From: Pseudokineococcus lusitanus
GTDB lineage: Bacteria > Actinomycetota > Actinomycetes > Actinomycetales > Quadrisphaeraceae
Direction of reading: 5' to 3'
NCBI RefSeq assembly: GCF_003751265.1
Contig: NZ_RJKN01000001.1
Span: 62,001-126,000, forward strand
Length of the DNA stretch: 64,000 nt
The notes beneath the pieces are model-generated. The model saw only the letters and a list, made by a program, of their open reading frames with translations. It searched no databases and was not told where the DNA came from. Position 1 is the stretch's first letter; each line of letters starts with the position of its first letter. A program made the position numbers and the translations under genes. This document shows, piece after piece, positions 36,236 to 43,976 of the stretch.

Positions 36236-36781
36236 TCAGGCCGCGGGGCGCCCGAGCCCCTCGTGCACCTCGGCGCCCGGCAGGCGCGCGAGGAGCGCGC
36301 CCGGCAGCGCCAGCTTCGAGCGGCGGACGCCGCTGCCGACCACCGCGCGGGGGAGGGCCGCGACGGCGCCGTCGACGAGCACGCGCCAGCCGGCCGGCAG
36401 CCCGACCGGCGTGATGCCGCCGAACTCCATGGCCGAGACCTCGACGGCCTCCTCGCGGGGGAGGAACGACGCCTTGCGGACGTCGAGGGCCCGCTTGACG
36501 AGGCCGTTGACGTCGGCGCGGTCGCTGCCGCGGACGAGGGCGGCGGCCACGCGCTGCTCGCCGTCCCGCCTCCCCGCGACGAGGACGCAGTTGGCGCTCT
36601 CCTCGAGCGTGACGTCGCTGGTCGCGACGAGCGCTGCGGTGTCCGCGACGTCGGGGTCGACCTCGGCGACGAGCACCTGCGCGGCGTCGTCGGCCGGCAG
36701 CGCGCGCAGCGCGGCGAGCACGGGGTCGGCGAGGAGGTCGGGGCGGTCGAGGGCGGGCACCCACACGAGCGTCGTCGTCAC
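36236..36781 (-). CDS. YbaK-type aminoacyl-tRNA deacylase
   Basis: A 181-residue member of the YbaK/ProX family, which clears mischarged tRNAs (for example Cys- or Ala-tRNA-Pro). Blocks ESANCVLVAGRRDGE, a conserved Lys in VRKASFL and the closing GGITPVGLP are in the expected order. GTG 36781 has TAGCCT 6 nt upstream on the minus strand, so it is probably leaderless. It converges with the methylase gene. Which tRNA it edits is unknown. Confidence 0.88.
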   Translation of the reverse strand: MTTTLVWVPALDRPDLLADPVLAALRALPADDAAQVLVAEVDPDVADTAALVATSDVTLEESANCVLVAGRRDGEQRVAAALVRGSDRADVNGLVKRALDVRKASFLPREEAVEVSAMEFGGITPVGLPAGWRVLVDGAVAALPRAVVGSGVRRSKLALPGALLARLPGAEVHEGLGRPAA

Positions 36782-36787
36782 GCCCCG

Positions 36788-36793
36788 AGGCTA
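36788..36793 (-). promoter_or_regulatory. -10 hexamer of the ybaK-like gene (leaderless)
   Basis: TAGCCT on the minus strand, 6 nt from GTG 36781. It lies 60 bases beyond the ppc terminator. Confidence 0.45.
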
Positions 36794-36853
36794 GGAGACG
36801 GCCTGCCCGGCGGACGCCACCGCCACCTCGCCTCGCTCCGGGGCCCCTCCACC

Positions 36854-36918
36854 CCGGTCTTCGTGGCCATGCACCGCCTGAGGAGCCCGGGCAGGCGGTG
36901 CATGGCGACGAAGACCCG
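36854..36918 (-). terminator. Long near-perfect hairpin behind ppc
   Basis: Arms 36854-36880 and 36892-36918 pair over about 26 bases with a single mismatch and one bulged base; loop of 11 nt. It begins 22 bases past the ppc stop. This is much longer than the other hairpins here and less GC-monotonous, so it may be more than a terminator. Confidence 0.65.
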
Positions 36919-36939
36919 GTGCGACGACCCGGGAGAGGG

Positions 36940-39822
36940 TCAGCCGGTGTTGCGCATCCCCGCCGCGATGCCGTTGATCGTCAGCAGCAGCGCGCGGCGC
37001 AGGACCGGGTCGACGTCGTCGCCCGCCGCCCGCGAGCGGCGCAGCAGCTCGACCTGGAGGGCGTGGAGCGGGGCGAGGTAGGAGTCGCGCAGCTCCAGCG
37101 TGCGCCGCAGGACCGGCGAGCTCTCGAGCAGCTGCTCCTGCCCCGTCACGGCGAGGACCTCGGCGACGGTGCGGTCGTGCTCCTCGCGCAGCACCTCGAG
37201 CAGGGACGCCGTCCCGTCGGGGCACAGGCCCTCGACGTAGCGGGCGGCGATGGACAGGTCCGTCTTGGCCAGCGTCATCTGGACGTTGCCGAGGAAGCTG
37301 CGGAAGAACGGCCACTCCTCGACCATCCGGCGCATCCGCTCGGTGTGGCCCGCCTCGCGGGCCGCGGCCAGGCCGCTGCCGACGCCGAACCAGCCCGGCA
37401 CGTTGATCCGCGTCTGCGTCCACCCGAAGACCCACGGGATGGCGCGCAGGTCCTCGAGGCCGCCGGTGCCGCCGGGGCGACGGGCCGGGCGGGAGCCGAT
37501 GTTGAGGTGGCCGAGCTCCTCGACCGGCGTGGCGGAGAGGAAGAAGGGCACGAGGCGCTCGTCCTCGACGAGGGCCCGGTAGCGGTCGCGGCCGGCCGCG
37601 GCGACGACGTCCATCGTCGCGTCCCAGCCGTCGAGGACGGGGCGCGCGACGACGGGCTCGCTGCGCAGCGTCGACGCCTCGAGGACGGCCGACAGCGCGA
37701 CGTCGAGGTTGTGCACCGCGAGGCCGTGGAGCAGGTACTTGTCGGAGATGACCTCGCCCTGCTCGGTGACCTTCATGGCGCCGTCGAGGCTGCCGGCGGG
37801 CTGGGCGAGGATCGCCTCGCCAGTGGGGCCGCCGCCGCGCCCGACCGACCCGCCGCGGCCGTGGAAGAGCCGCAGCTGGACGCCGTGGGCGCGCGCGACG
37901 TCGCGGAGCGCCCGCTGGGCCCGGTGGATCTGCCAGCGCGAGGCGGCGATGCCGCCGTCCTTGGAGCTGTCGGAGTAGCCGAGCATGATCTCCTGCACGT
38001 CCCCGCGGGCCGCGACGACGCGACGGTAGGACGGGTCGGAGAGCAGCTCGTCGAGCAGCGGGCCAGCGGCCTCGAGCTCGGTGATGGTCTCGAAGAGCGG
38101 CGCGACGCCGACCCGCGCCGTCGCGGGCAGCGACGGGTCGACGGGCAGGTCGACGAGGCCGACCTCGCGGGCGAGGACGACGACGGCGAGGAGGTCGTCG
38201 ACGCCCTTGGTCATCGACACGACGTAGGTCTCGACGGCGTCGTCGCCGAAGCGGTCGAGCGCCGTGCGGACCGTGCGGACGAGCTCCACGACCTCGCCGG
38301 CCGTGCCGTCGAGCGCGTCGAGGGTCGCGGCGCCGGCCAGCGGGCGGCCGCCGCGGAGCTCGGCGGAGAGGAAGGCCGTCCGGTCGGCGCGGTCGAGCTC
38401 GGCGTACGGCCGGTCCGACGCCTGCGCGCGGTCGACGAGCGCGGCCAGCGCGGCGTGGTGACGCTCGGAGTGCTCGCGGATGTCGAGGGTGGCCAGCCCG
38501 AGGCCGGTGGCGGCGACGGTCCGCAGCGCGCGGGCGACGACGCCCTCGGCGACGAGGGCGCAGCCGTTGCCCGCGAGGGAGCGCTGCACGAGCTCGAGCT
38601 CGTCGAGGAGGCCGCCGACGTCGGCGTAGTCCTGGCCGGGCACGTGCGCGCCGCCCGTCGCCAGCCGACGCTGCGTGCCCTCGAGCCGGGCGCGGACGTA
38701 GCTGAGCTTGAGGCGGTACGGCTCCTCCGCGTTGAGCCGGTGCCGCAGCTCCCACACGGCCGGGAGCTGCTCGCGGTCGCGGTCGAGCGAGGCCCGCAGC
38801 TCCCCGGAGACGGTGACCACCTGGGTGGAGGAGGCGAGCTCGACGACGAGCTCGTCGACCGTGCGCAGGAGGACGCCGAGGCCGGTCTCGTGCTGCTGCG
38901 CGAGCACCTCGAGCGTGACGGCGGGCGTGACGTTGGGGTTGCCGTCGCGGTCGCCGCCTACCCAGCTGCCGAAGCGGAGCGGTCGGGCGCGCGGCGCCAC
39001 CTCGACGCCGAGGGGCGCCAGGCGGTGGGACAGCTCCTCGAGCAGGTCGGGGAGCACGCCGGTGGCGAGCGACGAGAGGTAGTAGAGCGCCGAGCGGGCC
39101 TCGTCGGCCGGCGCGGGACGCTCGACGCGCAGCTCGTCGGTCTGCCACAGCAGGTCGACGAGCTCGACGACGCGGCGCTCGTCGGCGTCCGCGTCGGAGG
39201 CGCGGCGGCGCGGGTCGCCCGCCCGGTCGAGGGCGCCGGCGACGCGCGAGAGCAGGTCGAGGACCGAGCGACGGCTGGACTCCGTCGGGTGCGCGGTGAA
39301 GACGGGCCGCAGCTCCATCCGGTCGACGACCCGCTGCAGCTCCTCGCGGGTCAGCGAGCCCTCGTCGAGGGCGGCGGCGATGCGCGGGACGCTGTGCGCG
39401 AGACCGGCTCCCGGCCGCGAGGCGAGCTCGCGCGAGCGGTGCAGCTGCTCGGTGACGTTGGCCAGCTGGAAGTACGCGGTGAAGGCGCGGGCGAGGACGA
39501 CCGCGGTGCCGTCCCCGACGCCGGACAGGACCCGGCTCAGCTCGGCGCCCTCGTCGGGGCGGCGCGCCAGGTGGCGCACCCGCTCGACGAGGTCGAGCAG
39601 GCCCCGGCCCTCGTGGCGCTCGAGCGCCTCGCCGAGCAGCGCCGCGAGCCGCCGCACCGTCGCGCGCAGCTGGGTGTGCGCCTCGTCGGAGGAGACGCCG
39701 TCGCCCAGCGGGGGGACGAGCCGCCCGCCCGCCACGGGGAGGGGGCCGGTGGCCGGGTCGCCACCGCCGCTGCCGGGGCCGTCGGCCGGGTCGGTGACGT
39801 CCGCTGCCGGGCTGGTGCTCAT
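36940..39822 (-). CDS. ppc: Phosphoenolpyruvate carboxylase
   Basis: Adds bicarbonate to phosphoenolpyruvate to give oxaloacetate and refills the citric acid cycle. The 960-residue product has the catalytic His in FTAHPTESSRRS, the Arg/Gly loop GGDRDGNP, the second signature GYSDSSKDGG, and the glycine-rich HGRGGSVGRGGGP. The C-terminus MRNTG is the standard end of the enzyme. ATG 39822 is spaced 5 nt from a GAGGAG ribosome binding site. The first 35 residues are low complexity. Confidence 0.97.
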   Translation of the reverse strand: MSTSPAADVTDPADGPGSGGGDPATGPLPVAGGRLVPPLGDGVSSDEAHTQLRATVRRLAALLGEALERHEGRGLLDLVERVRHLARRPDEGAELSRVLSGVGDGTAVVLARAFTAYFQLANVTEQLHRSRELASRPGAGLAHSVPRIAAALDEGSLTREELQRVVDRMELRPVFTAHPTESSRRSVLDLLSRVAGALDRAGDPRRRASDADADERRVVELVDLLWQTDELRVERPAPADEARSALYYLSSLATGVLPDLLEELSHRLAPLGVEVAPRARPLRFGSWVGGDRDGNPNVTPAVTLEVLAQQHETGLGVLLRTVDELVVELASSTQVVTVSGELRASLDRDREQLPAVWELRHRLNAEEPYRLKLSYVRARLEGTQRRLATGGAHVPGQDYADVGGLLDELELVQRSLAGNGCALVAEGVVARALRTVAATGLGLATLDIREHSERHHAALAALVDRAQASDRPYAELDRADRTAFLSAELRGGRPLAGAATLDALDGTAGEVVELVRTVRTALDRFGDDAVETYVVSMTKGVDDLLAVVVLAREVGLVDLPVDPSLPATARVGVAPLFETITELEAAGPLLDELLSDPSYRRVVAARGDVQEIMLGYSDSSKDGGIAASRWQIHRAQRALRDVARAHGVQLRLFHGRGGSVGRGGGPTGEAILAQPAGSLDGAMKVTEQGEVISDKYLLHGLAVHNLDVALSAVLEASTLRSEPVVARPVLDGWDATMDVVAAAGRDRYRALVEDERLVPFFLSATPVEELGHLNIGSRPARRPGGTGGLEDLRAIPWVFGWTQTRINVPGWFGVGSGLAAAREAGHTERMRRMVEEWPFFRSFLGNVQMTLAKTDLSIAARYVEGLCPDGTASLLEVLREEHDRTVAEVLAVTGQEQLLESSPVLRRTLELRDSYLAPLHALQVELLRRSRAAGDDVDPVLRRALLLTINGIAAGMRNTG

Positions 39823-39999
39823 GGCGCTCCTCGCGGGAAGGGGCGGCCGGCCCGCCGCGGCGGTCCGGACGGCCGGTCCGGGTGTGACGGCGGCCAGTGT
39901 GCTGCAGACCACACCGCGGCGGGCCAGGGCGTCCGGCAGCCGGGCGGGCGGGGCCGCGCGGGGCGGGGCCGACGACGGCCCCCGGGGACGGGGGCCACG

Positions 40000-40041
40000 A
40001 CGACGAAGGGCCGCTCCCCACGGGGAGCGGCCCTTCGTCGT
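40000..40041 (-). terminator. Hairpin terminator behind tRNA-Leu
   Basis: A perfect 20-base inverted repeat (40000-40019 and 40022-40041; inner pairs open to form the loop) ends 2 bases from the tRNA 3' CCA. It would end tRNA transcription before ppc. Confidence 0.8.
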
Positions 40042-40043
40042 GC

Positions 40044-40131
40044 TGGTGTCCGGAGGGGGACTTGAACCCCCACGCCCGATAAAGGGCACTAGCACCTCAA
40101 GCTAGCGCGTCTGCCATTCCGCCACCCGGAC
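40044..40131 (-). tRNA. tRNA-Leu (anticodon GAG)
   Basis: Read on the minus strand, a class II tRNA with 7-bp acceptor stem GTCCGGG/TCCGGAC (one G-T pair), anticodon loop TTGAGGT (anticodon GAG, reading CTC and CTT), an extended variable arm, the T-loop TTCAAGT, discriminator A and an encoded CCA at 40044-40046. CTC is a heavily used Leu codon in this genome, so this is a major tRNA. Confidence 0.95.
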
Positions 40132-40244
40132 AGGTGCCGTGCGGCGCCGGGGCGCCGCGACGGGGAGAAAATTAGCACGCCCGGCGGGGTCGTCCGCCCG
40201 CCGCCCGCGACGGCGCCGCCCCGGGCGGCGGGCGACGGCGTCGC

Positions 40245-40250
40245 TACCGT
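40245..40250 (+). promoter_or_regulatory. -10 hexamer of the M20 peptidase gene (leaderless)
   Basis: TACCGT, 6 nt ahead of ATG 40257. Confidence 0.5.
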
Positions 40251-40256
40251 CGGACC

Positions 40257-41612
40257 ATGGCCGACACCGCAGCACCCTCGTCCGCCCAGCCGTCCGACCG
40301 GCCCTCCGCCCGCGGCCCCGTCGCCGCCGACGAGGTGGTGGACATCGCCGCCGACCTCATCCGCATCGACAGCTCGAACTACGGCGACGGCAGCGGGCCG
40401 GGGGAGCGGGCGGCGGCCGAGCACGTCGTCGGGCTGCTCGAGGAGGTCGGCCTGGCGGCCGAGCTGCTCGAGAGCGACCCCGGTCGCGCCAACGTCGTGC
40501 TGCGCCTGCCGGGCGAGGACCGCTCGCGGGACGCGCTCGTGCTGCACGGGCACCTCGACGTCGTGCCCGCCCGCGCGGCCGACTGGAGCGTCGACCCCTT
40601 CGGCGGCGAGGTGCGCGACGGCTGCCTGTGGGGCCGCGGCGCCGTCGACATGAAGGGGATGGACGCGATGATCCTCTCCGTCGTCCGCCAGATGACCCGC
40701 GAGGGCCGTCGCCCGGCCCGCGACGTCGTCGTCGCCTTCACGGCCGACGAGGAGGCCGGGAGCGTCAAGGGCGCGGGCTTCCTCGTCGAGACCCGTCCGG
40801 ACCTCTTCGAGGGCGCCACCGAGGCGGTGAGCGAGGTCGGCGGCTTCTCCCTCGACGTCGCCGGGCAGCGCTGCTACCTCGTCCAGACGGCGGAGAAGGG
40901 CATCGCCTGGGTCCGGCTCGTGGCCCACGGCCGCGCCGGGCACGGCAGCCAGGTCAACGACGACAACGCCGTGACCCGCCTCGCCGGTGCGGTGGCCCGG
41001 ATCGGGGCGCACCGGTGGCCGCTGGAGATCCGGCCGACGGTGCGCGCCTTCCTCGAGGGCGTCGAGGACATCACGGGTGAGCCCCTCGACCCGGAGGACT
41101 TCGACGCGCTGACCCGCGTCCTCGGGACGACGGCCAACTGGGTCGGCGCGACCCTGCGCAACACGTCCAACCCCACCCAGCTCGAGGCGGGCTACAAGCA
41201 CAACGTCATCCCGGGCACGGCGACGGCCCTCGTCGACTGCCGCACCCTCCCGGGCCAGGGCGAGCACGTGCTCGACGTGGTGCGCGAGCTGGCCGGGCCG
41301 GGCGTCGACGTCGAGGTCGTCCACCAGGACACCGCGCTCGAGACCGACCTCACGGGCTCGCTGCCCGACGCCATGGTCGCGGCGCTGCTGGCGGAGGACC
41401 CGGGCGCGCGCGTCCTGCCGTACTGCCTGTCCGGCGGCACGGACAACAAGGCCCTCGCCCGGCTCGGCATCCGCGGCTTCGGCTTCGCGCCGCTGCAGCT
41501 GCCGGCGGACCTCGACTTCGCGGGCATGTTCCACGGCGTCGACGAGCGCGTGCCCACCGAGGCGCTGCGCTTCGGCACCCGCGTGCTCGACCGGCTGCTC
41601 GCGACCTGCTGA
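40257..41612 (+). CDS. M20 family zinc peptidase/deacylase
   Basis: A 451-residue metallohydrolase of the M20/M25/M40 group (dipeptidase, carboxypeptidase or deacylase). Zinc ligands fall in HGHLDVVP and GAVDMKG; the catalytic and ligand Glu pair is in FTADEEAGS; a dimerisation domain occupies about residues 215-330 and the last His is in MFHGVDERVP. The protein is cytosolic. ATG 40257 lies 6 nt behind TACCGT. The natural substrate cannot be told. Confidence 0.92.
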   Translation: MADTAAPSSAQPSDRPSARGPVAADEVVDIAADLIRIDSSNYGDGSGPGERAAAEHVVGLLEEVGLAAELLESDPGRANVVLRLPGEDRSRDALVLHGHLDVVPARAADWSVDPFGGEVRDGCLWGRGAVDMKGMDAMILSVVRQMTREGRRPARDVVVAFTADEEAGSVKGAGFLVETRPDLFEGATEAVSEVGGFSLDVAGQRCYLVQTAEKGIAWVRLVAHGRAGHGSQVNDDNAVTRLAGAVARIGAHRWPLEIRPTVRAFLEGVEDITGEPLDPEDFDALTRVLGTTANWVGATLRNTSNPTQLEAGYKHNVIPGTATALVDCRTLPGQGEHVLDVVRELAGPGVDVEVVHQDTALETDLTGSLPDAMVAALLAEDPGARVLPYCLSGGTDNKALARLGIRGFGFAPLQLPADLDFAGMFHGVDERVPTEALRFGTRVLDRLLATC

Positions 41613-41669
41613 GCCGCCCCGGCGCCGGGGGCCGGCCGTCGGGGGGCCGCCCCGCGGCGGCCGGGGCCG

Positions 41670-41933
41670 TCAGGCGCTGCGCTGCATCCGGATGATGCGG
41701 CGGCGCAGGACGACCCGGCGCAGGCCGCCGACGTAGAGGCGCACGCCGGCGAGCTCCCAGCGGCCGTACTCGGCCTCCTCGGTGAGCTGCTCGCGGGCGG
41801 CGCCGCGCGACGTGCCGCGGGGCAGGGTGATCTCGCGGTACTCGAAGGCGGAGGCGCGGGGGGCGGCGGGGGGAGCGGTCCGACGGCCCTGGCCCGGGGT
41901 GTCCCGGCCGTCGGGGTGCACGGTGGCGTCCAT
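41670..41933 (-). CDS. DUF5703 family protein
   Basis: A basic 87-residue protein. After a 25-residue variable N-terminus the conserved core runs from FEYREITLPRGTSRGAAREQL through YGRWELAGVRLY to RRRIIRMQR. The family is restricted to Actinobacteria and has no known role. ATG 41933 is the only start that keeps the whole core with a short lead. It is divergent from the acidic protein gene at 42075 and convergent with the peptidase gene. Confidence 0.85.
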   Translation of the reverse strand: MDATVHPDGRDTPGQGRRTAPPAAPRASAFEYREITLPRGTSRGAAREQLTEEAEYGRWELAGVRLYVGGLRRVVLRRRIIRMQRSA

Positions 41934-42062
41934 CGTCGCCGATGGTGCCACGGGGCCCCGACGACGGGCCCCGCGACCGCCCGTCCGGGCCCGCCGACGA
42001 CGCCGTCGGGACGCCCGGTGCCGACGCCCCGTCACGCGTCGCCGCACCACGTCGCGCAGGGC

Positions 42063-42068
42063 TACGGT
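42063..42068 (+). promoter_or_regulatory. -10 hexamer of the acidic protein gene (leaderless)
   Basis: TACGGT, 6 nt ahead of ATG 42075. Confidence 0.5.
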
Positions 42069-42074
42069 CTGCCC

Positions 42075-42404
42075 ATGAGCAGCGAGCCCCGTGTCGCCCT
42101 GGCCCGCCTCGTCGGGGCGCTGGAGGCCCACCTCGACGCCGTCGAGCGGCGCCGCTCCGACACCGACCCCGTCGTGAAGGACGCCTACTCCTCCCTCGCC
42201 GACGCCTTCGAGGGCTACGACGAGGCCCTCTACGAGGCCCACGACGAGGTGACGCCCTTCGTGCTCTTCGACGAGGACGCCGAGGACGACGAGGACGACG
42301 ACGTGGAGGAGCTGGACGAGGACGACGACGACCTCGACGACGAGGACGACGACGAGCAGGACGACGACGGGGACGGGCCGGACGACCGGCACCCCCGCCT
42401 CTGA
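42075..42404 (+). CDS. Small acidic conserved protein
   Basis: A 109-residue protein. Residues 1-65 are helical with a conserved-looking core (ARLVGALEAHLDAVERRR, then DAYSSLADAFEGYDEALYE). The last 40 residues are almost all Asp and Glu. Homologues next to DUF5703 are sometimes labelled primosomal protein, which I would not adopt. The acidic tail may mimic DNA or keep the protein soluble; that is a guess. ATG start lies 6 nt behind TACGGT. Confidence 0.8.
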   Translation: MSSEPRVALARLVGALEAHLDAVERRRSDTDPVVKDAYSSLADAFEGYDEALYEAHDEVTPFVLFDEDAEDDEDDDVEELDEDDDDLDDEDDDEQDDDGDGPDDRHPRL

Positions 42405-42408
42405 GGCG

Positions 42409-42429
42409 GGCCGGCCCACGGGGCCGGCC
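42409..42429. terminator. Hairpin between convergent genes
   Basis: A perfect 9-bp stem with an ACG loop, between the acidic protein gene and the aldo/keto reductase gene. Confidence 0.6.
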
Positions 42430-42443
42430 GGTCGGGCCCCGGG

Positions 42444-43400
42444 TCAGACGGGGCGGCCGACGTCCCGGCGGGACGTCGAGACCTCGTCGAGCGCCGCGGT
42501 GATCTGCGCGGGCAGCCGCAGGTCGGCCGCGGTCAGCGCCAGCCGCAGCTGCGCCGCGGTCCGCGCGCCCGTCACGGCGGCGGCCACGCCCGGACGGTCG
42601 GCGGCCCACGCCAGCGCCACGGCCAGCGGGGCCCGCTCGAGCCCGTCGGCGGCCGTGCACACGGCCTCGACGACGCCCCGCGCCGACGGGTCGAGGTGCG
42701 GCTGGACGACGTGGACGAGGTGGGGCGACGCCGCCCGGGAGTCGGCCGGCAGCGCGTGCCGGTACTTGCCGGTCAGGACGCCCCCGCCGAGCGGGCTGCG
42801 CGCGAGCACCCCGACCCCGGAGGCCTCCGCGGCGTCGAGCAGGTCGCCGTCGGCCCACCGGGCGACGAGCGACAGCTCCGCCTGGGCCGCGACGAGCGGC
42901 GTGCCCGCCGGGGCGAGGGCCGCGGCGCGGGCCAGCTGCCACGCGCCGTGCTCGGCCACGCCGACGTAGCGCGCCCGTCCGGAGCGGACCGCCTCCTCGA
43001 GGGCGGACAGCTGCTCCTCCACGGGCGCGTCGCCGGACCCCTCGAGGAGGAGCAGGTCGACGTGGTCGGTCCGCAGCCGCGCGAGGGAGAGGTCGAGGTC
43101 GGCGAGGACGGTCCGTCGCGAGCCGTCGGGCCGACGGTCGCGGCCGGTGCCGCGGGCGCCGACGCGCAGCGCGAGGACGACGTCGCGCCGCGGCACCTCC
43201 TCGTGGAGCAGCGCCCCGAGCAGCTCCTCCGACTCGCCGGCCGGCGTCGCCGCCGTCTCGACGAGGGTCCCGCCCGCCCGCGCGAAGTCCCGCAGCAGCT
43301 CGGCGGCCTCGTGCTCGTCGGTGTCGCGCCCCCACGTGAGGGTGCCGAGGCCGAGCCGCGAGACGCGCAGCCCGGAGCGTCCGACGCGCCGGGTCTCCAT
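42444..43400 (-). CDS. Aldo/keto reductase
   Basis: A 318-residue (alpha/beta)8-barrel oxidoreductase of the YajO/Tas type, NADPH-dependent. The N-terminal METRRVGRSGLRVSRLGLGT is typical, and the barrel ends with the cofactor-binding VTGARTAAQL. The usual catalytic Asp is in a position occupied by ETAATPAGESEELLG, where the canonical DTA-x-Y reads ETAATPAG, so the Tyr of the DxxxxY pair is missing. Either catalysis differs or this is a structural or regulatory relative. ATG 43400 lies 7 nt behind TACCCT on the minus strand. Confidence 0.85.
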   Translation of the reverse strand: METRRVGRSGLRVSRLGLGTLTWGRDTDEHEAAELLRDFARAGGTLVETAATPAGESEELLGALLHEEVPRRDVVLALRVGARGTGRDRRPDGSRRTVLADLDLSLARLRTDHVDLLLLEGSGDAPVEEQLSALEEAVRSGRARYVGVAEHGAWQLARAAALAPAGTPLVAAQAELSLVARWADGDLLDAAEASGVGVLARSPLGGGVLTGKYRHALPADSRAASPHLVHVVQPHLDPSARGVVEAVCTAADGLERAPLAVALAWAADRPGVAAAVTGARTAAQLRLALTAADLRLPAQITAALDEVSTSRRDVGRPV

Positions 43401-43407
43401 GCCCGCG

Positions 43408-43413
43408 AGGGTA
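43408..43413 (-). promoter_or_regulatory. -10 hexamer of the aldo/keto reductase gene (leaderless)
   Basis: TACCCT on the minus strand, 7 nt ahead of ATG 43400. Confidence 0.5.
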
Positions 43414-43482
43414 TCCACGCGCCGTCGACGCCCCGGGACGTCACCGGGAGCGGCGGCCGCCGTCGGGAGGCCGACCGTCCAG

Positions 43483-43729
43483 CACCCATCGGCGGCCAAG
43501 TGCCGACAGGGTGCGCCCCGGGGCGGCACATCGGCGACGAACTGCCGACACAGTGCGCCCCGGACGGCACATCGGCACCCAACTGCCGACACAGTGCGGC
43601 ACTGACGGCACATCGGCGACGAAGTGCCGACAGGGTGCGCCCCGGGCGGCACATCGGCGGCCAACGGCCGACACGGTGCACGCAGGGCGGCACATCGGCG
43701 GCCAACTGCCGACACAGTGCGGCACGGCG
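43483..43729 (+). repeat. 41-base tandem array B, six units
   Basis: Units start at about 43483 (42 bases, one extra G), 43525, 43566, 43607, 43648 and 43689. Each has CATCGGC, an 8-base spacer and GCCGAC, forming a 5-bp stem with an 8-nt loop; in most units GCAC (units 2-6) and GTGC add outer pairs. The stem bases are identical in all six units while the 8-nt loop and the linker vary. Same family and orientation as array A at 29081-29244. Confidence 0.92.
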
Positions 43730-43801
43730 GACGACGGCGCGCGCACGGGTGAGCCGGGGGCGTCGTCGCCCGAGGTGGGGGCCGGCGGGCGCCGCGGTGG
43801 C

Positions 43802-43807
43802 TAGGGT
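43802..43807 (+). promoter_or_regulatory. Candidate -10 for the leader ORF and uppP
   Basis: TAGGGT like the other -10 hexamers in the window, but about 100 nt ahead of the leader reading frame, so this transcript would have a long 5' leader. Confidence 0.4.
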
Positions 43808-43910
43808 GCCGCCGACAGCGGCGGAGGGGCCGGCGGGCCGTCCGTCCGTCGGGACCCGCCCGCCCACGCACCGCCCGGGCGCGCCCGGGCCCGAGCGGGA
43901 GGCCTCCGCC

Positions 43911-43976
43911 GTGCCCCAGCCGCCCCAGCCCCGCCGCCCCCGGCCGACGCGCCGCCCGACGACGGCGGTCGCCTGA
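43911..43976 (+). CDS. Putative 21-residue leader peptide of uppP
   Basis: GTG followed by 20 codons and TGA. The product is Pro/Arg-rich (starts [16 protein letters not shown]). GGGAGG lies 9 nt ahead of the GTG, every codon ends in G or C, and the stop overlaps the uppP ATG by one base (TGATG), a classic translational-coupling junction. Proline runs slow ribosomes, so this could tune uppP expression. In a GC-rich genome such a frame can arise by chance, so it is only a candidate. Confidence 0.4.
   Translation: MPQPPQPRRPRPTRRPTTAVA

Larger units (their letters stand above)
43401..43975. other. Divergent AKR/uppP intergenic region
   Basis: 575 bases with no large gene. From left to right it holds the AKR -10 hexamer, 70 bases of unique sequence, array B of 41-base repeats (43483-43729), a TAGGGT hexamer (43802-43807) and a 21-codon leader reading frame (43911-43976). 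The array therefore lies upstream of two divergent promoters. Confidence 0.7.

Noticed and set aside
36857-36930. Short reading frame through the ppc hairpin
   Set aside because: It is produced by the inverted repeat, has no ribosome binding site and is not likely to be translated.
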